Below, in pieces: positions 43,634 to 53,476 of a DNA stretch of 64,000 nt; within the stretch, counting starts at the first letter, position 1; every line of letters begins with the position of its first letter. The notes beneath the pieces are model-generated. The model was not told where the DNA came from. It did not search any database and worked only from the letters and a program-made list of their open reading frames with translations. The DNA lies in NCBI RefSeq assembly GCF_022347685.1, contig NZ_JAKRGF010000001.1, positions 558,001 through 622,000 on the forward strand, written 5' to 3'. Made by a program: the position numbers and the translations under genes. This DNA is from Thalassobius sp. Cn5-15. Lineage in GTDB: Bacteria; Pseudomonadota; Alphaproteobacteria; Rhodobacterales; Rhodobacteraceae.

Positions 43634-45166
43634 ATGAAGTTAGTATTGATACTAGGAGATCAGCTTTCACGCTCAATCGCCTCATTGCGCACGCTTCAGG
43701 ATGGGGACGTGGTGATGATGGCAGAGGTTTGTGAAGAGGCGACCTATGTACGCCATCACAAAAAGAAGCTCGTCTTTGTGTTTTCTGCAATGCGCCATTT
43801 TGCAGAACAACTTGCGACCGAAGGCCTGACGATCCACTACACAAAATATGACGATGCGGATAACCGCGGATCGTTATATGGCGAGATCAAAAAGGCCGCT
43901 GACTGTTTCAGTCCAGATGAAGTTGTTGTAACCGCCCCGGGCGAATTTCGCTTGCTCGAAGAAATCCGTGGCTGGTCTAAACAGCTCGGATTACCCGTTT
44001 CCATCCTCGAAGATGACCGTTTTCTAGCCAGCCAATCAGAATTTGCCAAATGGGCCGCAGATCGCAAAAGCCTTAGAATGGAATACTTCTATCGGGATAT
44101 GCGCAAAAAATGGTCTGTTTTAATGGAGCCGCATGGTCCTACAGGGGGGCAGTGGAATTTTGATGCCGACAATCGCAAAGCCCCTGACCCCACCCTGAAA
44201 GTACCGCCGACTTATACCTGCGATCCTGATGACATAACCTTAGAGGTCATAAGCTTGGTGGAGCGTGTTTTTCCCAAGCACTTTGGCGACATCCATCCGT
44301 TCAACTACGCCGTCACCCGCAGCGGTGCGCTGGACGCTTTAGAGCTGTTTATTCGTGATCGGCTGCCCGGCTTCGGAGACTGGCAAGATGCAATGTTGCA
44401 GGGTGAGCCCTGGATGTATCACAGTCATATTGCCCTGTATCTCAACAGCGGGCTACTCGAACCACTAGAATGCATTCAGCGCGCTGAGGCCGCTTATCGC
44501 CAAGGGAGTGCGCCCTTGAACGCTGTCGAGGGATTTATCCGTCAGATACTCGGCTGGCGGGAATATGTACGCTGCCTCTATTGGTTAAAAATGCCAGCTT
44601 ACAAAACCAGTAATTTTCTAGACGCATCTCGCGACCTACCTGACCTCTTCTGGACAGCAGAAACCCGCATGAACTGCATGCGACAATCGGTATTAGAAAC
44701 ACAACAAAACGCCTATGCCCATCACATTCAACGCTTAATGGTTCTGGGCAACTTCGCTCTGTTGGCAGGATTAGATCCTCAGCAAGTTGGTGATTGGTTC
44801 TTGCTGGTTTACGCGGACGCCTATGAGTGGGTTGAACTCCCGAATGTCCACGGTATGGCGCTGTTTGCGGACGGTGGCGTTCTGGCATCTAAGCCCTACG
44901 CTGCCAGCGGGTCTTACATAAATAAGATGTCGAACTACTGCGCCCAATGTTCCTATAGCGCATCCGTAAAAAACGGGGCCAAAGCGTGTCCGTTCAACTT
45001 CCTTTATTGGGATTTCATCGATCGCAACGCCGCGCGGCTACGCAGCAATTCCCGTATGGGTTTCGCCTTTAGGACACTGGAACGCATGTCACCGCAAAAA
45101 CTTAACGCTGTGCGTGATGATGCCAAACGATTTTTGAGAGCTCTAGAAAATGGCGAGAAAGTCTGA
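43634..45166 (+). CDS. iron-sulfur bacterial photolyase/cryptochrome (FeS-BCP type)
   Basis: 510 residues. The N-terminal alpha/beta domain starts [12 protein letters not shown], the family signature, and FAD-binding motifs occur in the C-terminal half: [19 protein letters not shown], then [27 protein letters not shown] and [21 protein letters not shown]. Cysteines at about [10 protein letters not shown], and [22 protein letters not shown] are placed as the four ligands of the [4Fe-4S] cluster in this class. Characterised members repair (6-4) photoproducts or sense light. It begins the photolyase operon: its last 17 bases overlap the DUF2256 gene. Confidence 0.88.
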   Translation: MKLVLILGDQLSRSIASLRTLQDGDVVMMAEVCEEATYVRHHKKKLVFVFSAMRHFAEQLATEGLTIHYTKYDDADNRGSLYGEIKKAADCFSPDEVVVTAPGEFRLLEEIRGWSKQLGLPVSILEDDRFLASQSEFAKWAADRKSLRMEYFYRDMRKKWSVLMEPHGPTGGQWNFDADNRKAPDPTLKVPPTYTCDPDDITLEVISLVERVFPKHFGDIHPFNYAVTRSGALDALELFIRDRLPGFGDWQDAMLQGEPWMYHSHIALYLNSGLLEPLECIQRAEAAYRQGSAPLNAVEGFIRQILGWREYVRCLYWLKMPAYKTSNFLDASRDLPDLFWTAETRMNCMRQSVLETQQNAYAHHIQRLMVLGNFALLAGLDPQQVGDWFLLVYADAYEWVELPNVHGMALFADGGVLASKPYAASGSYINKMSNYCAQCSYSASVKNGAKACPFNFLYWDFIDRNAARLRSNSRMGFAFRTLERMSPQKLNAVRDDAKRFLRALENGEKV

Positions 45167-45317
45167 TCTCCCCGAAAAACTCTGCCCTGTATGCCAGCGC
45201 CCCTTCACCTGGCGCAAGAAATGGGCGCGGGTTTGGGATGACGTGCGCTATTGTTCGGCGCGGTGTCGGTCTGCACGCAACTCAACGACGGTCAGAGGTC
45301 AGCATGACAGGGTTTGA
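45150..45317 (+). CDS. DUF2256 zinc-ribbon protein (55 aa)
   Basis: A 55-residue ORF starting inside the end of the photolyase gene. It reads [20 protein letters not shown] ... [13 protein letters not shown]: two C-x-x-C/C-x-x-x-C pairs that bind zinc, with the [29 protein letters not shown] signature of DUF2256. This small protein is commonly found next to cryptochrome/photolyase genes, and its function is unknown. Its stop overlaps the next start by 14 bases. It would be missed by any caller with a 60-residue cut-off. Confidence 0.85.
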   Translation: MARKSDLPEKLCPVCQRPFTWRKKWARVWDDVRYCSARCRSARNSTTVRGQHDRV

Positions 45318-46452
45318 ACCGACCCGCGCCGCAGCCTTGCACCGTCTGGCGGCCTTTGTCCCTGATGCGGGGCGCAGCTACGGGGTGAAGCGGAACCATG
45401 ACCTGGCGGGCGGGGCGCCATCAGAACAGCCCGCCGTATCGCAGCTTTCCCCCTATCTGCGACATCGCTTGATCGCGGAGCGCGAGGTGATCGACGCTGT
45501 GCTCAGCCGGCACGCCCCGCAAGAGGCGATGCCGTTTCTGCAACAGCTGTTCTGGCGCAGCTACTTCAAGGGGTGGTTGGAACAACATCCCAGCGTCTGG
45601 AACAGCTATCAAACGGGTTTAGACACTGCCCGCCAGCAGTCGCACGACGGCTACAATGCTGCGATATCTGGGCGCAGCGGAATCGCCTGCTTTGACCACT
45701 GGTGTCGCCAGCTATGCGACACCGGCTATCTGCACAATCACGCGCGCCTTTGGTTTGCCTCGATCTGGATTTTCAGCCTGCGCCTGCCGTGGCAATTGGG
45801 GGCGGATCTGTTCCTGCGGCATCTGGCGGATGCCGATCCGGCCTCAAACACGCTCAGCTGGCGCTGGGTCGCGGGCCTGCACACCAAGGGCAAACACTAC
45901 CTTGCCACTGCGGACAACATCGCCCGTTTCACCGACGGGCGGTTCCATCCCGTAGGGGAGCTGGACGAAACCGCGCCGCCCTTGACGGAAGACGACGACC
46001 ATACCCTTGCCGCCTGCCCCACGCCCATGGCCACACCCGCGGCACGCACCCTTTGGCTGATCACCGAAGAGGACAGCCTGTCGCCCCCTGCGGGATTGAA
46101 GGTCGCGGGGGTTTTAGGGATCGCATCACATGACGCATCCGACTTTGCGCAGCAGGCGGTGCGGAACAGCGCGGCTGCGGCTGGCGGGGTCTACTATCTT
46201 GGCCACTGTTGGAGCACGGCAATCCTGCGTGCCGCAGAAACTGCAGGGGTGCGTGATGTCGCCTGCGCCTATCTGCCAGTGGGACCAACCGCCGATGGCT
46301 TCGCTGCCACGCACCAACGTCTGGCCGCAGCGGGCCTAAGGCTGCACCTCCACCAACGGACCTATGACCGGCTGGTCTGGCCCCACGCGACCAAGGGCTA
46401 CTTCAAGCTGAAGAAGCAGATCCCATCGCTGATTGACGGGCTGGCACAATGA
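45304..46452 (+). CDS. FAD-binding photolyase-like protein with domains in reversed order
   Basis: 382 residues from ATG 45304; the longer frame to 45238 lies inside the DUF2256 gene. The FAD-binding photolyase domain is at the N-terminus: [70 protein letters not shown]. The usual antenna alpha/beta domain is absent in front. Instead the last 130 residues ([47 protein letters not shown]) look like an alpha/beta domain placed behind. It overlaps the next photolyase gene by four bases. It may sense light or help repair; activity is unknown. Confidence 0.75.
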   Translation: MTGFEPTRAAALHRLAAFVPDAGRSYGVKRNHDLAGGAPSEQPAVSQLSPYLRHRLIAEREVIDAVLSRHAPQEAMPFLQQLFWRSYFKGWLEQHPSVWNSYQTGLDTARQQSHDGYNAAISGRSGIACFDHWCRQLCDTGYLHNHARLWFASIWIFSLRLPWQLGADLFLRHLADADPASNTLSWRWVAGLHTKGKHYLATADNIARFTDGRFHPVGELDETAPPLTEDDDHTLAACPTPMATPAARTLWLITEEDSLSPPAGLKVAGVLGIASHDASDFAQQAVRNSAAAAGGVYYLGHCWSTAILRAAETAGVRDVACAYLPVGPTADGFAATHQRLAAAGLRLHLHQRTYDRLVWPHATKGYFKLKKQIPSLIDGLAQ

Positions 46453-47975
46453 GCGAACCGCCCCATATCGTCTGGTTCAAGCGGGATCTGCGCGTGCATG
46501 ATCATCAACCGCTTTACCAAGCGGCCCAAAGCGGCAGCGCGGTGATCCCGCTGTATATTGTTGAGCCAGAGCTGTGGCAGCAACCCTTCGCCTCCTCCCG
46601 CCACTGGCAGTTCGTGCATGATTGCCTGCGCGACCTCAACGACAGTCTAGATGCCCTGGGCCAGCCGTTGATCATCCGCATCGGTGACGCCTGCGAGGTG
46701 CTGGCACAGATCGCAGAAAGCACTGGCGCGCGGACCATTTGGGCGCATGAAGAAACTGGCGATGGCTGGACCTATGATCGGGATCTGACCGTGCATCGAA
46801 TGTGCCGCGACCATAGGCTGGCCTTTCACGAACTGCCCGCTAACGGAGTGGTCCGGCGCCTTGGCAGTCGCGATGATTGGAGTGCGCTGCGCAATCAGCG
46901 TATGGCCACGCCCATCACCCCAAAACCCACACCGCTCACGCCAGTGCCACAGTGTCACACGGATGCGCTGCCAGCCAAGGATCACCCGATGTTCGGCGCC
47001 CCCCTACCCGCCCCACAGCGCGGCGGACGGCGCGCGGCGGTCGCGGATCTGCGCAGTTTTCTGGAACAACGGGCGACGGGGTATCTGCGCCACATCTCTT
47101 CGCCGCTTGGGTCCGAACGCCACTGTTCACGCCTGTCTGCGCATCTGACATGGGGCAGCCTGTCCACCCGTGAGGTGGTGCAGGCGCTGGCACGGCGGCG
47201 CGCGCAGCTGAGCCCGATGGAGAGACAGGGTATGGGGCGTGACCTCAGCGCGTTTGGGTCGCGATTGGCGTGGCGCTGTCATTTCATCCAAAAACTCGAA
47301 GATCAGCCCACGATCGAAACCCACTGCATGCATGCTGCCTTTGACGGCCTGCGCGAGGGGGATCATGATCCCGCACGCTTTCAGGCCTGGGCGACGGGAC
47401 AGACCGGATTTCCATTCATCGACGCCTGCATGCGGTCGCTGATACAAACCGGCTGGATCACATTTCGGATGCGGGCGCTGTTGGTCAGTTTTGCCAGCTA
47501 TCAACTGTGGCTCGACTGGCGGCGCACGGCCCCCTATATGGCGCGGCTGTTTACAGATTATGAACCGGGCATTCATTACAGCCAGTTCCAGATGCAATCA
47601 GGCGTCACAGGGATCAACGCCCTGCGCGTCTATAACCCCATCAAGCAAAGCCGTGATCAGGACCCGCAGGGGCGCTTTATCCGCAAATGGGTGCCGGAAT
47701 TGCGTCAGCTCAGCGATGATCAGATACACTGGCCGTGGGCGGATGATCTGACCCTGTTTCAGGCGGGGCAGACGATGGACTACCCGCCCCCCGTTGTCGA
47801 TCATGAGACAGCCGCGCGACAGGCCAAAGAGCGGATCGCGGCGGTGCGCAACGGTGCGGGGTTTCGCGATCATTCCAAACAGGTCTATCGCAAACACGGC
47901 AGCCGCAAACGCACCGCGCGCAAGGCGCTCAGACATGGTGATGACAAGGGACAGCTGTCCCTGTTTAGCGACTAA
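46449..47975 (+). CDS. photolyase/cryptochrome family protein
   Basis: 508 residues with the standard layout. An N-terminal antenna domain ([21 protein letters not shown] ... [20 protein letters not shown]) is joined to a FAD domain ([36 protein letters not shown] ... [37 protein letters not shown] ... [33 protein letters not shown]). The C-terminus is basic ([13 protein letters not shown]), perhaps for DNA contact. The DNA is more GC-rich than in the first photolyase gene. It is the last gene of the photolyase operon and ends 33 bases from the tail-to-tail cioB/cydB stop. CPD repair or signalling cannot be told apart here. Confidence 0.8.
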   Translation: MSEPPHIVWFKRDLRVHDHQPLYQAAQSGSAVIPLYIVEPELWQQPFASSRHWQFVHDCLRDLNDSLDALGQPLIIRIGDACEVLAQIAESTGARTIWAHEETGDGWTYDRDLTVHRMCRDHRLAFHELPANGVVRRLGSRDDWSALRNQRMATPITPKPTPLTPVPQCHTDALPAKDHPMFGAPLPAPQRGGRRAAVADLRSFLEQRATGYLRHISSPLGSERHCSRLSAHLTWGSLSTREVVQALARRRAQLSPMERQGMGRDLSAFGSRLAWRCHFIQKLEDQPTIETHCMHAAFDGLREGDHDPARFQAWATGQTGFPFIDACMRSLIQTGWITFRMRALLVSFASYQLWLDWRRTAPYMARLFTDYEPGIHYSQFQMQSGVTGINALRVYNPIKQSRDQDPQGRFIRKWVPELRQLSDDQIHWPWADDLTLFQAGQTMDYPPPVVDHETAARQAKERIAAVRNGAGFRDHSKQVYRKHGSRKRTARKALRHGDDKGQLSLFSD

Positions 47976-48008
47976 TCTGCGGCCACCTTTACCCGTATCA
48001 CCAAGTCC

Positions 48009-49022
48009 TTAGTCATAGCGCAGCGCCGTCGCTTTCCCACGGAAAATTGTGTAGGACAGCACGCTATAACCCGCGATCACCGGCAGCACGAAGATGGTGC
48101 CGACCAGAATGATAAACAGACTTTCCGGCGCGCTGGCGGCCTCATAGATGGTCAGTTGTTCGGGCACCACGTAGGGGTAGAAACTGTAGGACAGCCCGAA
48201 AAACGCCAGCGTGAACAGCGCGATGGCTGCGACAAAGGGAAACCAAGCCCAGCGGTCGTTGCGTGTGGGTAACTGACGCAGCCCAAACCACAAAAGCGCG
48301 ATCAGTAACGCCGACATCAACGGCAGAGGCAGCAACAACACCACCTCGGGGAAGGTGAACCATTTGGCAAAAATCCTCTCGCTCACCAGCGGGGTTGCGA
48401 TGGAAATCAGCGCAATACCAATGATCAGCCCCCAGATACCCCCCCGCGCCCAAGCGACCGCCTTGCGCTGCAATGCACCGTCGGTTTTCAGGATCAGCCA
48501 GCACGCGCCGATAAAGGAATACCCCACCGCCAGAAAAACCGAGGTCATCACCGCAAAAATCCAGATGCCCAGCGTGCTCTCCAGACCCATAATGTATTTG
48601 CCCAGCATGAAGCCCTGCGACAGCGCGGTGATCAGGGATCCAACGTAGAAGGCGGCGTTCCAGTAGACCTTGTGGTGCCCCGGCGCCTTTACCCGAAATT
48701 CAAACGCCACACCGCGCAGGATCAGACCCACCAGCATGATCGCCACCGGCAGATATAGCGCTGTCAGAATCGCACCATGCGCCGCAGGGAAGGCAACCAG
48801 CAACAGCCCGATGGCCAGCACCAGCCACGTTTCATTGGCGTCCCAAAACGGCCCGATGGAGGCGACCATGCGGTCCTTCTCTGCCTCATCAGCGAAGGGA
48901 AACAGGATCCCAACGCCCAGATCGAACCCATCTAAGATCACATAGATCAGGATCGACACCCCCATCAGGGTGGCAAAGGCGACGGGCAGCCATTGGGCGG
49001 GGTCTCCGAACAGGGTCATCAT
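48009..49022 (-). CDS. cydB: cytochrome bd ubiquinol oxidase subunit II (CioB/CydB)
   Basis: 337 residues from ATG 49022; the longer frame to 49238 lies inside cydA. The start ATLMGVSILIYVILDGFDLGVGILFPFADEAEKDRMVASIGPFWDANETWLVL is the family signature, and about eight membrane helices follow. Subunit II supports the heme-bearing subunit I in the inner membrane. It begins 5 bases after cydA. No cydX- or cydDC-like gene is visible beside it. Confidence 0.9.
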   Translation of the reverse strand: MMTLFGDPAQWLPVAFATLMGVSILIYVILDGFDLGVGILFPFADEAEKDRMVASIGPFWDANETWLVLAIGLLLVAFPAAHGAILTALYLPVAIMLVGLILRGVAFEFRVKAPGHHKVYWNAAFYVGSLITALSQGFMLGKYIMGLESTLGIWIFAVMTSVFLAVGYSFIGACWLILKTDGALQRKAVAWARGGIWGLIIGIALISIATPLVSERIFAKWFTFPEVVLLLPLPLMSALLIALLWFGLRQLPTRNDRWAWFPFVAAIALFTLAFFGLSYSFYPYVVPEQLTIYEAASAPESLFIILVGTIFVLPVIAGYSVLSYTIFRGKATALRYD

Positions 49023-49027
49023 GGCGC

Positions 49028-50398
49028 TTACTCCGCAGGAACGGGTTGGGATTTGGGCGCGCTTGGGGCGGGGCCATCGTGGCTGCCCGCCTTGCGCGCC
49101 AAATAGAACAGGACGCTGATGTAGGCGATCAGCAATAACACATAGAGGCTGAGGTAGATCGCCAAGGTGCTGGCCACCATCGGCGCAGGCACATCCGCAA
49201 CCGCCTGTTTGGTGGTCAGCACCCCCTGAACCAGCCACGGCTGGCGGCCAATTTCAGTTGTGTACCAGCCAGACAGCGTTGCCACCCAACCGGAAAAGGC
49301 CATCGGCACCAGCGCCAGCTGCATCAGTTTCGGCACCCCCGCGGGGCCACGACCACGGCGCATGAACCACAGTACTGACCAGCTAAGGACCAGCATCGCC
49401 ATGCCTGTGCCCACCATGATGCGGAAGGACCAGAACACCGGTGCCACGGGCGGGTGCTGGGGCGTGCCATCCTCGGCCACAAAATCGTTCAGACCGGGGA
49501 CCACGCCCTCTGCCTTATGGGTCAGGATGATCGACGCCACGTTGGGCACCGCCACCTCAAACCTGTTTTCGCGCGCTGCCTCATCCGGCAGGGCAAAGAG
49601 CAAGAGCGGCACGTTGGATTGCGTGTCCCAGTTGCCCTCCATCGCGGCGACTTTCTGCGGTTGGTATTTCAGCGTGTTCAGCCCGTGCATGTCCCCCATG
49701 TAGATCTGCACAGGGATCAACAAGGCCGCCAGCCATGCACCGGTTTTAAACACCGCGCGCGCATCTGCGCCACGATCGCCGCGCAGCCAGCGAAAGGCCG
49801 ACAGGCCAAGGATCAGGAAGGCCACGGTCAACCCGCTGGCCATCAGCATATGCGCCAGACGGTAGGGCATCGACGGGTTAAAGATGATCGCCCACCAATC
49901 GGTTGCATGGGCCACCCCATCGCGCAGTTCAAACCCTGCGGGGGTGTGCATCCAACTGTTCAGCACCAAGATCCAGAAGGCCGACATCGTGGTCCCGAAG
50001 GCCACCAGAAAGGTCGCCAATGAGTGCAGCCAGTTGGGCACCTTGGAAAATCCGAACAGCATGATGCCAAGGAACACCGCCTCTAGGAAAAACGCGGTCA
50101 GCACCTCATAGGCCAAAAGCGGCCCTGCGATATTGCCGACGGTTTCCATAAACCCGGGCCAGTTGGTGCCGAACTGAAACGACATGGTGATGCCCGACAC
50201 AACACCCATGGCAAAGGACAGGGCAAAGACCTTTACCCAGAACCGATAGGCGTCCATCCATTTCACATCACCCGTCGCGTTGAAGCGCAGCTTGAAGAAC
50301 AACAGAACCCACCCCAGCGCGATGGTGATCGTCGGGAACAAGATGTGGAAAGAGATATTCGCCCCGAACTGAATGCGGGACAGCAGAAGCGTATCCAT
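49028..50398 (-). CDS. cydA: cytochrome bd ubiquinol oxidase subunit I, short-Q-loop (cyanide-insensitive) type
   Basis: 456 residues, shorter than the 522 of E. coli CydA. The start LSRIQFGANISFHILFPT has the heme-ligand His at 18, and GRQPWLVQGVL (near residue 385) is the conserved loop. The region before it (about 245-330) is short, as in the cyanide-insensitive CioA group. The complex takes electrons from ubiquinol and reduces O2 to water without pumping protons, useful at low O2 or with respiratory poisons. cydB follows immediately. The upstream gap to 50525 should hold the promoter. Located between two regions of mobile DNA. Confidence 0.9.
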   Translation of the reverse strand: MDTLLLSRIQFGANISFHILFPTITIALGWVLLFFKLRFNATGDVKWMDAYRFWVKVFALSFAMGVVSGITMSFQFGTNWPGFMETVGNIAGPLLAYEVLTAFFLEAVFLGIMLFGFSKVPNWLHSLATFLVAFGTTMSAFWILVLNSWMHTPAGFELRDGVAHATDWWAIIFNPSMPYRLAHMLMASGLTVAFLILGLSAFRWLRGDRGADARAVFKTGAWLAALLIPVQIYMGDMHGLNTLKYQPQKVAAMEGNWDTQSNVPLLLFALPDEAARENRFEVAVPNVASIILTHKAEGVVPGLNDFVAEDGTPQHPPVAPVFWSFRIMVGTGMAMLVLSWSVLWFMRRGRGPAGVPKLMQLALVPMAFSGWVATLSGWYTTEIGRQPWLVQGVLTTKQAVADVPAPMVASTLAIYLSLYVLLLIAYISVLFYLARKAGSHDGPAPSAPKSQPVPAE

Positions 50399-50524
50399 GG
50401 GAACACCTATTGAACCTGTGTGTCAGAACTTATGTCTAAGATATACCTATGATGCCGCGCGCAGTGCATAAGGGGGATGCGACCGTGTAGCGCGCGACAT
50501 TCTGTGACGTCTTGCGGCGATGAC

Positions 50525-51254
50525 CGACGGGTGAGCCTCCCCAACGGAACTGGTCCGCCCCTATGTTTAGGAAACGGAGGACCCAAAACTGGCAAACAAG
50601 CGACCGAAGCCAGAAGAGAGAGTTTCGAAGTTACGGCAAGTAGAGGTGTTGATGGGGCAAGGCATGTCTCGTCTTGATGCGAATAGACAGATCGGTGTTG
50701 TTGAACAAACCTATTACCGCTGGCGAAAGAAATGAGCCATTGTAGGCGCCATTGGTTCGAGCCCAATGGGCGACGGCAAAGTCTTTCGCACGCTGAACAT
50801 TTTTGATGAGCACAGCCGTGAATGCCTGGCAATCAAGGTGCAGCGCAAATTGCGCTCTGCAGATGTCATCGACGCCTTGACGGATCTGTGCATCCTGCGT
50901 GGACCACCAGCATTCATTCGGTCGGACAATGGCCCGGAGTTCGCCGCCAAGGCCGTCCGCGATTGGATTGCAGTGGTCAGCGCTAAGACCGCCTACATTG
51001 AGCCGGGATCACCTTGGGAGAACAGATACTGCGAAAGCTTCAATGCAAGGCTTCGGGATGAACTGCCGAACGGCGAGGTCTTCTACAGCTTACGGGAAGC
51101 GCAAATCCTGATTGAACAATGGAGGAAACACTATAACACGAAACGACCATACAGTGCCTTGGGCTACCGCCCACCGGCCCCGGAAACCATCGTCCCGATG
51201 AAACCCAGGCCAATAATGCACGAACATTCAAACTGGACCACTTAGGTGGGGCTG
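50525..51254 (+). mobile_element. IS3-family remnant, internally deleted
   Basis: A short OrfA piece is readable at about 50590-50734 (NKRPKPEERVSKLRQVEVLM ... QTYYRWRKK then stop), and the C-terminal OrfB half at 50766-51245 (FRTLNIFDEHSRECLAIKV ... IRSDNGPEFAAKAV ... AYIEPGSPWENRYCESFNARLRDE ... KRPYSALGYRPPAPE). The DNA between them is lost, including the first catalytic Asp. Outer ends show imperfect inverted similarity around TGGTCC. Boundaries are approximate. Confidence 0.7.
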
Positions 51255-51282
51255 ATCAGCATGTTTTTGGATACTAAGCCGT

Positions 51283-52095
51283 ATGCCATCACTTGTTTCA
51301 TCACAAAAACTGCGCGCAGCACGGGCGCAGGTTCTGTTGAAAAACCGGCAACGCCTGTTGTTGGGCGGCGTCTTATTTTTGCAGATTGCCGCACCCCTGC
51401 CAGCATCTGCCGGCACATCCGCGACGGATCAGGAACAGCCCGTGCAGACGGCGGATCATACGGTCCAGATGTGCGTCGGCGGGCACCAGTTTAATGTACC
51501 GATCATCCGGTAATTGTCTGTAAGGTCGCTTGAATCTGAGATCAGCCACTGTCTTACTGGCAATCAATGCACTTTCCCTGACGAGCCAGTGCAAACTGGG
51601 GCAGCCAACTTTCACCAGTACAAAAACGCCTATGGCACGCCTCTGTTGGTTTCCATTCTGGGGCGCGCATCTGCGTATCAGGTTGACTATCTTTACCTCC
51701 GCACCACGCCGCTCAATTCTAGGCCGCTTGATAATGTGACTGCCCCATTCTACCACGTTTCAGGGCCGAATGAGATCACGCTTGTTCCAGACAGTCTTCA
51801 ATTCATGGGTGCAAACGTCAAAATGCACTGTTTTCGCGGATTGCCTGCATATAGCACAGATGAGAACCGAGCGGTGTGTATTGTCATCGCACAGGCCCCG
51901 CCGGAGTTGCGAATACTTTTTTCTTTTGCAGTGGGATCTGACCTTGAGGGGCAATGGGCCATCGACGCCGATGCATGGGACAGACGAGATTGGTCTGTTT
52001 GGAAAAAACCCTTGGCCGAGGTTGAGGCGGCCGTTCGGTCAATGAGAAATAGTAGTAAGGAAGTAAATTTATGCAGTTCAGAGCTGATCAAGTAG
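51283..52095 (+). pseudogene. exported protein gene split by an in-frame stop
   Basis: Two ORFs in the same frame (51283-51513 and 51514-52095) are separated by one TAA. The first has a signal peptide (basic start, LLLGGVLFLQIAAPLPASA) and runs into VQMCVGGHQFNVPIIR. The second continues without its own ribosome site from a TTG and contains four Cys and a closing charged helix. Read through, the product would be about 270 residues, exported and beta-rich. No family is recognised. An alternative is two separate genes. It is followed by a 50-residue gene and framed by IS3-type elements. Confidence 0.5.
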
Positions 52096-52223
52096 CGTTT
52101 TTGGATGCTGCAATAAACGGTACCCTGAAAGAATTCATTGTCAATGGACCGCATGGCGCTGATTTGATAGGCGTATATGTAACCCTAGAGCTGCACATAG
52201 GCGCTCCGATTGGCATCAATTAA
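52071..52223 (+). CDS. small orphan protein (50 aa)
   Basis: 50 residues, start ATG 52071 with AAGGAAG seven bases upstream, stop TAA 52221-52223. The sequence FRADQVAFLDAAINGTLKEF is followed by VNGPHGADLIGVYVTLELHIGAPIGIN: a helix, then two or three strands. It overlaps the end of the preceding ORF by 25 bases and stops 10 bases before an IS3-type inverted repeat. No family is recognised. Good ribosome site and spacing favour a real gene. Confidence 0.5.
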   Translation: MQFRADQVAFLDAAINGTLKEFIVNGPHGADLIGVYVTLELHIGAPIGIN

Positions 52224-52232
52224 TACGCCACG

Positions 52233-53476
52233 GGAGTTGGAGTTCCCCCGGTTTTGTGGACGGTTATGGGCTTAGAGATTTCAGCCCTTCAGCGGTGATC
52301 CTTTCGTCGTTGACGGGTGACTTGTAACCCAAAGCCGAATGCCTGCGCGAGGGGGTGTACCAGGCTTCAATGAACTCGAAGCAGGCGATGCGGGCCTCAG
52401 CTTTGGTCTTGAACTTCCGTCGAGCCAGCAATTCACATTCGGGCGTGGCGAAGAAGCTCTCGCACATGACGTTGTCATAACAATCACCAACCGATCCCAT
52501 CGACAGGCGTACCCCCATTTCTTTGCAGCGCAGGCCAAAAGCCATCGGTGTGTACTGCGATCCCTGGTCGCTATGAGGAATGACGCTGTCGGGTTTGCCT
52601 TGTGTTACCGCCATGTTCATTGCGTCGATGACAAGCTGCGCCTTCTGGTCATTCCCCATAGCCAGCCAGTGATCCGCCGACTGAAGGCATTCAGGACGAC
52701 AGCTAGATACAGAAAGCCCGCCCAAGTTGGCGCATACGTTATGTCTGCGACCCACAGCACGTTTGGCGCATCCGCATAGAAGTTCCGGTCCACCAGATCG
52801 CTTGCGGGCCGGGCCCATAGATCGCGCTCTGTCGTGACCACGAACTTGCGGCGACTGACAGACCGCAAGCCTTTAGCTTTCATCAATCTCTCAATGCGCT
52901 TGCGCCCCACATGGTCGCCTTCGTCAGCGAGTTCAGCGTGAATGCGTGGCGCAGCCTCATGGATGGCGGCAATCCGGTCGCTTAACGCGTCATCGGCAAC
53001 CTGTCGGACACTGGGCGTGCGGTTGTGATAGGCATAGAAACCGCTGCGGGATACGCCCAAGGTATGCGACATCAACTGGATCGAATACTCGGCCTGATTT
53101 GCGGTCATGAACTTGAAGACCTCCGCGATGTCACGTCGCTTTGTGCAAACCAAGCCGCGGCCTTTGATAAGATGTCCCGCTCTTGGCGAAGCTGCCTGAC
53201 TTCTTTGCGAAGTTGACGCAGCTCCGCCAATTCCGTGCTGGTCAGGCGATCATCGCGTTCACCATCGTCGGCACCAGCCTGCTTGACCCAGTCATGGATC
53301 GTTGCGGCGCATGGCTCATACTCCCGCGCAATGCTTTCAACACTGCGACCAGCTCGCACCAGCGCACCCAATTGCTCCCTGAATTCCGTCAGCTACGGGG
53401 TCCTCGTTCTCGGCGTGAAAAACACTCTCCTTCATCAGTGAAAAAGTGTCCATCAAACCGGGGGAGCTCCAACTCC
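52233..53476 (-). mobile_element. IS3-family insertion sequence (about 1.24 kb) with terminal inverted repeats
   Basis: Left end GGAGTTGGAGTTCCCCCGG (from 52233) and the reverse complement of the right end (to 53476), GGAGTTGGAGCTCCCCCGG, match over 29 bases with four differences. Between them are minus-strand orfA and orfB. The right end is joined directly to the middle of a serine recombinase gene. No clear target duplication is seen, which suggests deletion beside the element. Confidence 0.8.
52264..53371 (-). pseudogene. IS3-family orfA/orfB transposase, frame-shifted in orfB
   Basis: OrfA (53371-53105) has a helix-turn-helix (VESIAREYEPCAATIHDWVKQ) and a leucine-zipper-like LTSTELAELRQLRKEVRQLRQERDILSKAAAWF. 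OrfB starts in the frame of 53153 (IQLMSHTLGVSRSGFYAY ... LWVADITYAPTWAGFLYLAVVLNAFSRRITGW) and continues in the frame of 52818 (MGNDQKAQLVIDAMN ... IPHSDQGSQYT ... NVMCESFFATPECELLARR ... YTPSRRHSALGYKSP). The break is at about 52665: one missing base between TGG and CTATGGGG would restore it. All three catalytic residues are otherwise present, so the defect is a single-base loss. Confidence 0.8.

Noticed and set aside
43634-47975. Photolyase paralogues as a tandem duplication
   Set aside because: The three proteins belong to different photolyase branches with different domain layouts, so a recent duplication is not supported.
50407-50832. 141-residue minus-strand frame upstream of cydA
   Set aside because: Antisense to the IS3 orfA remnant; no start signal.
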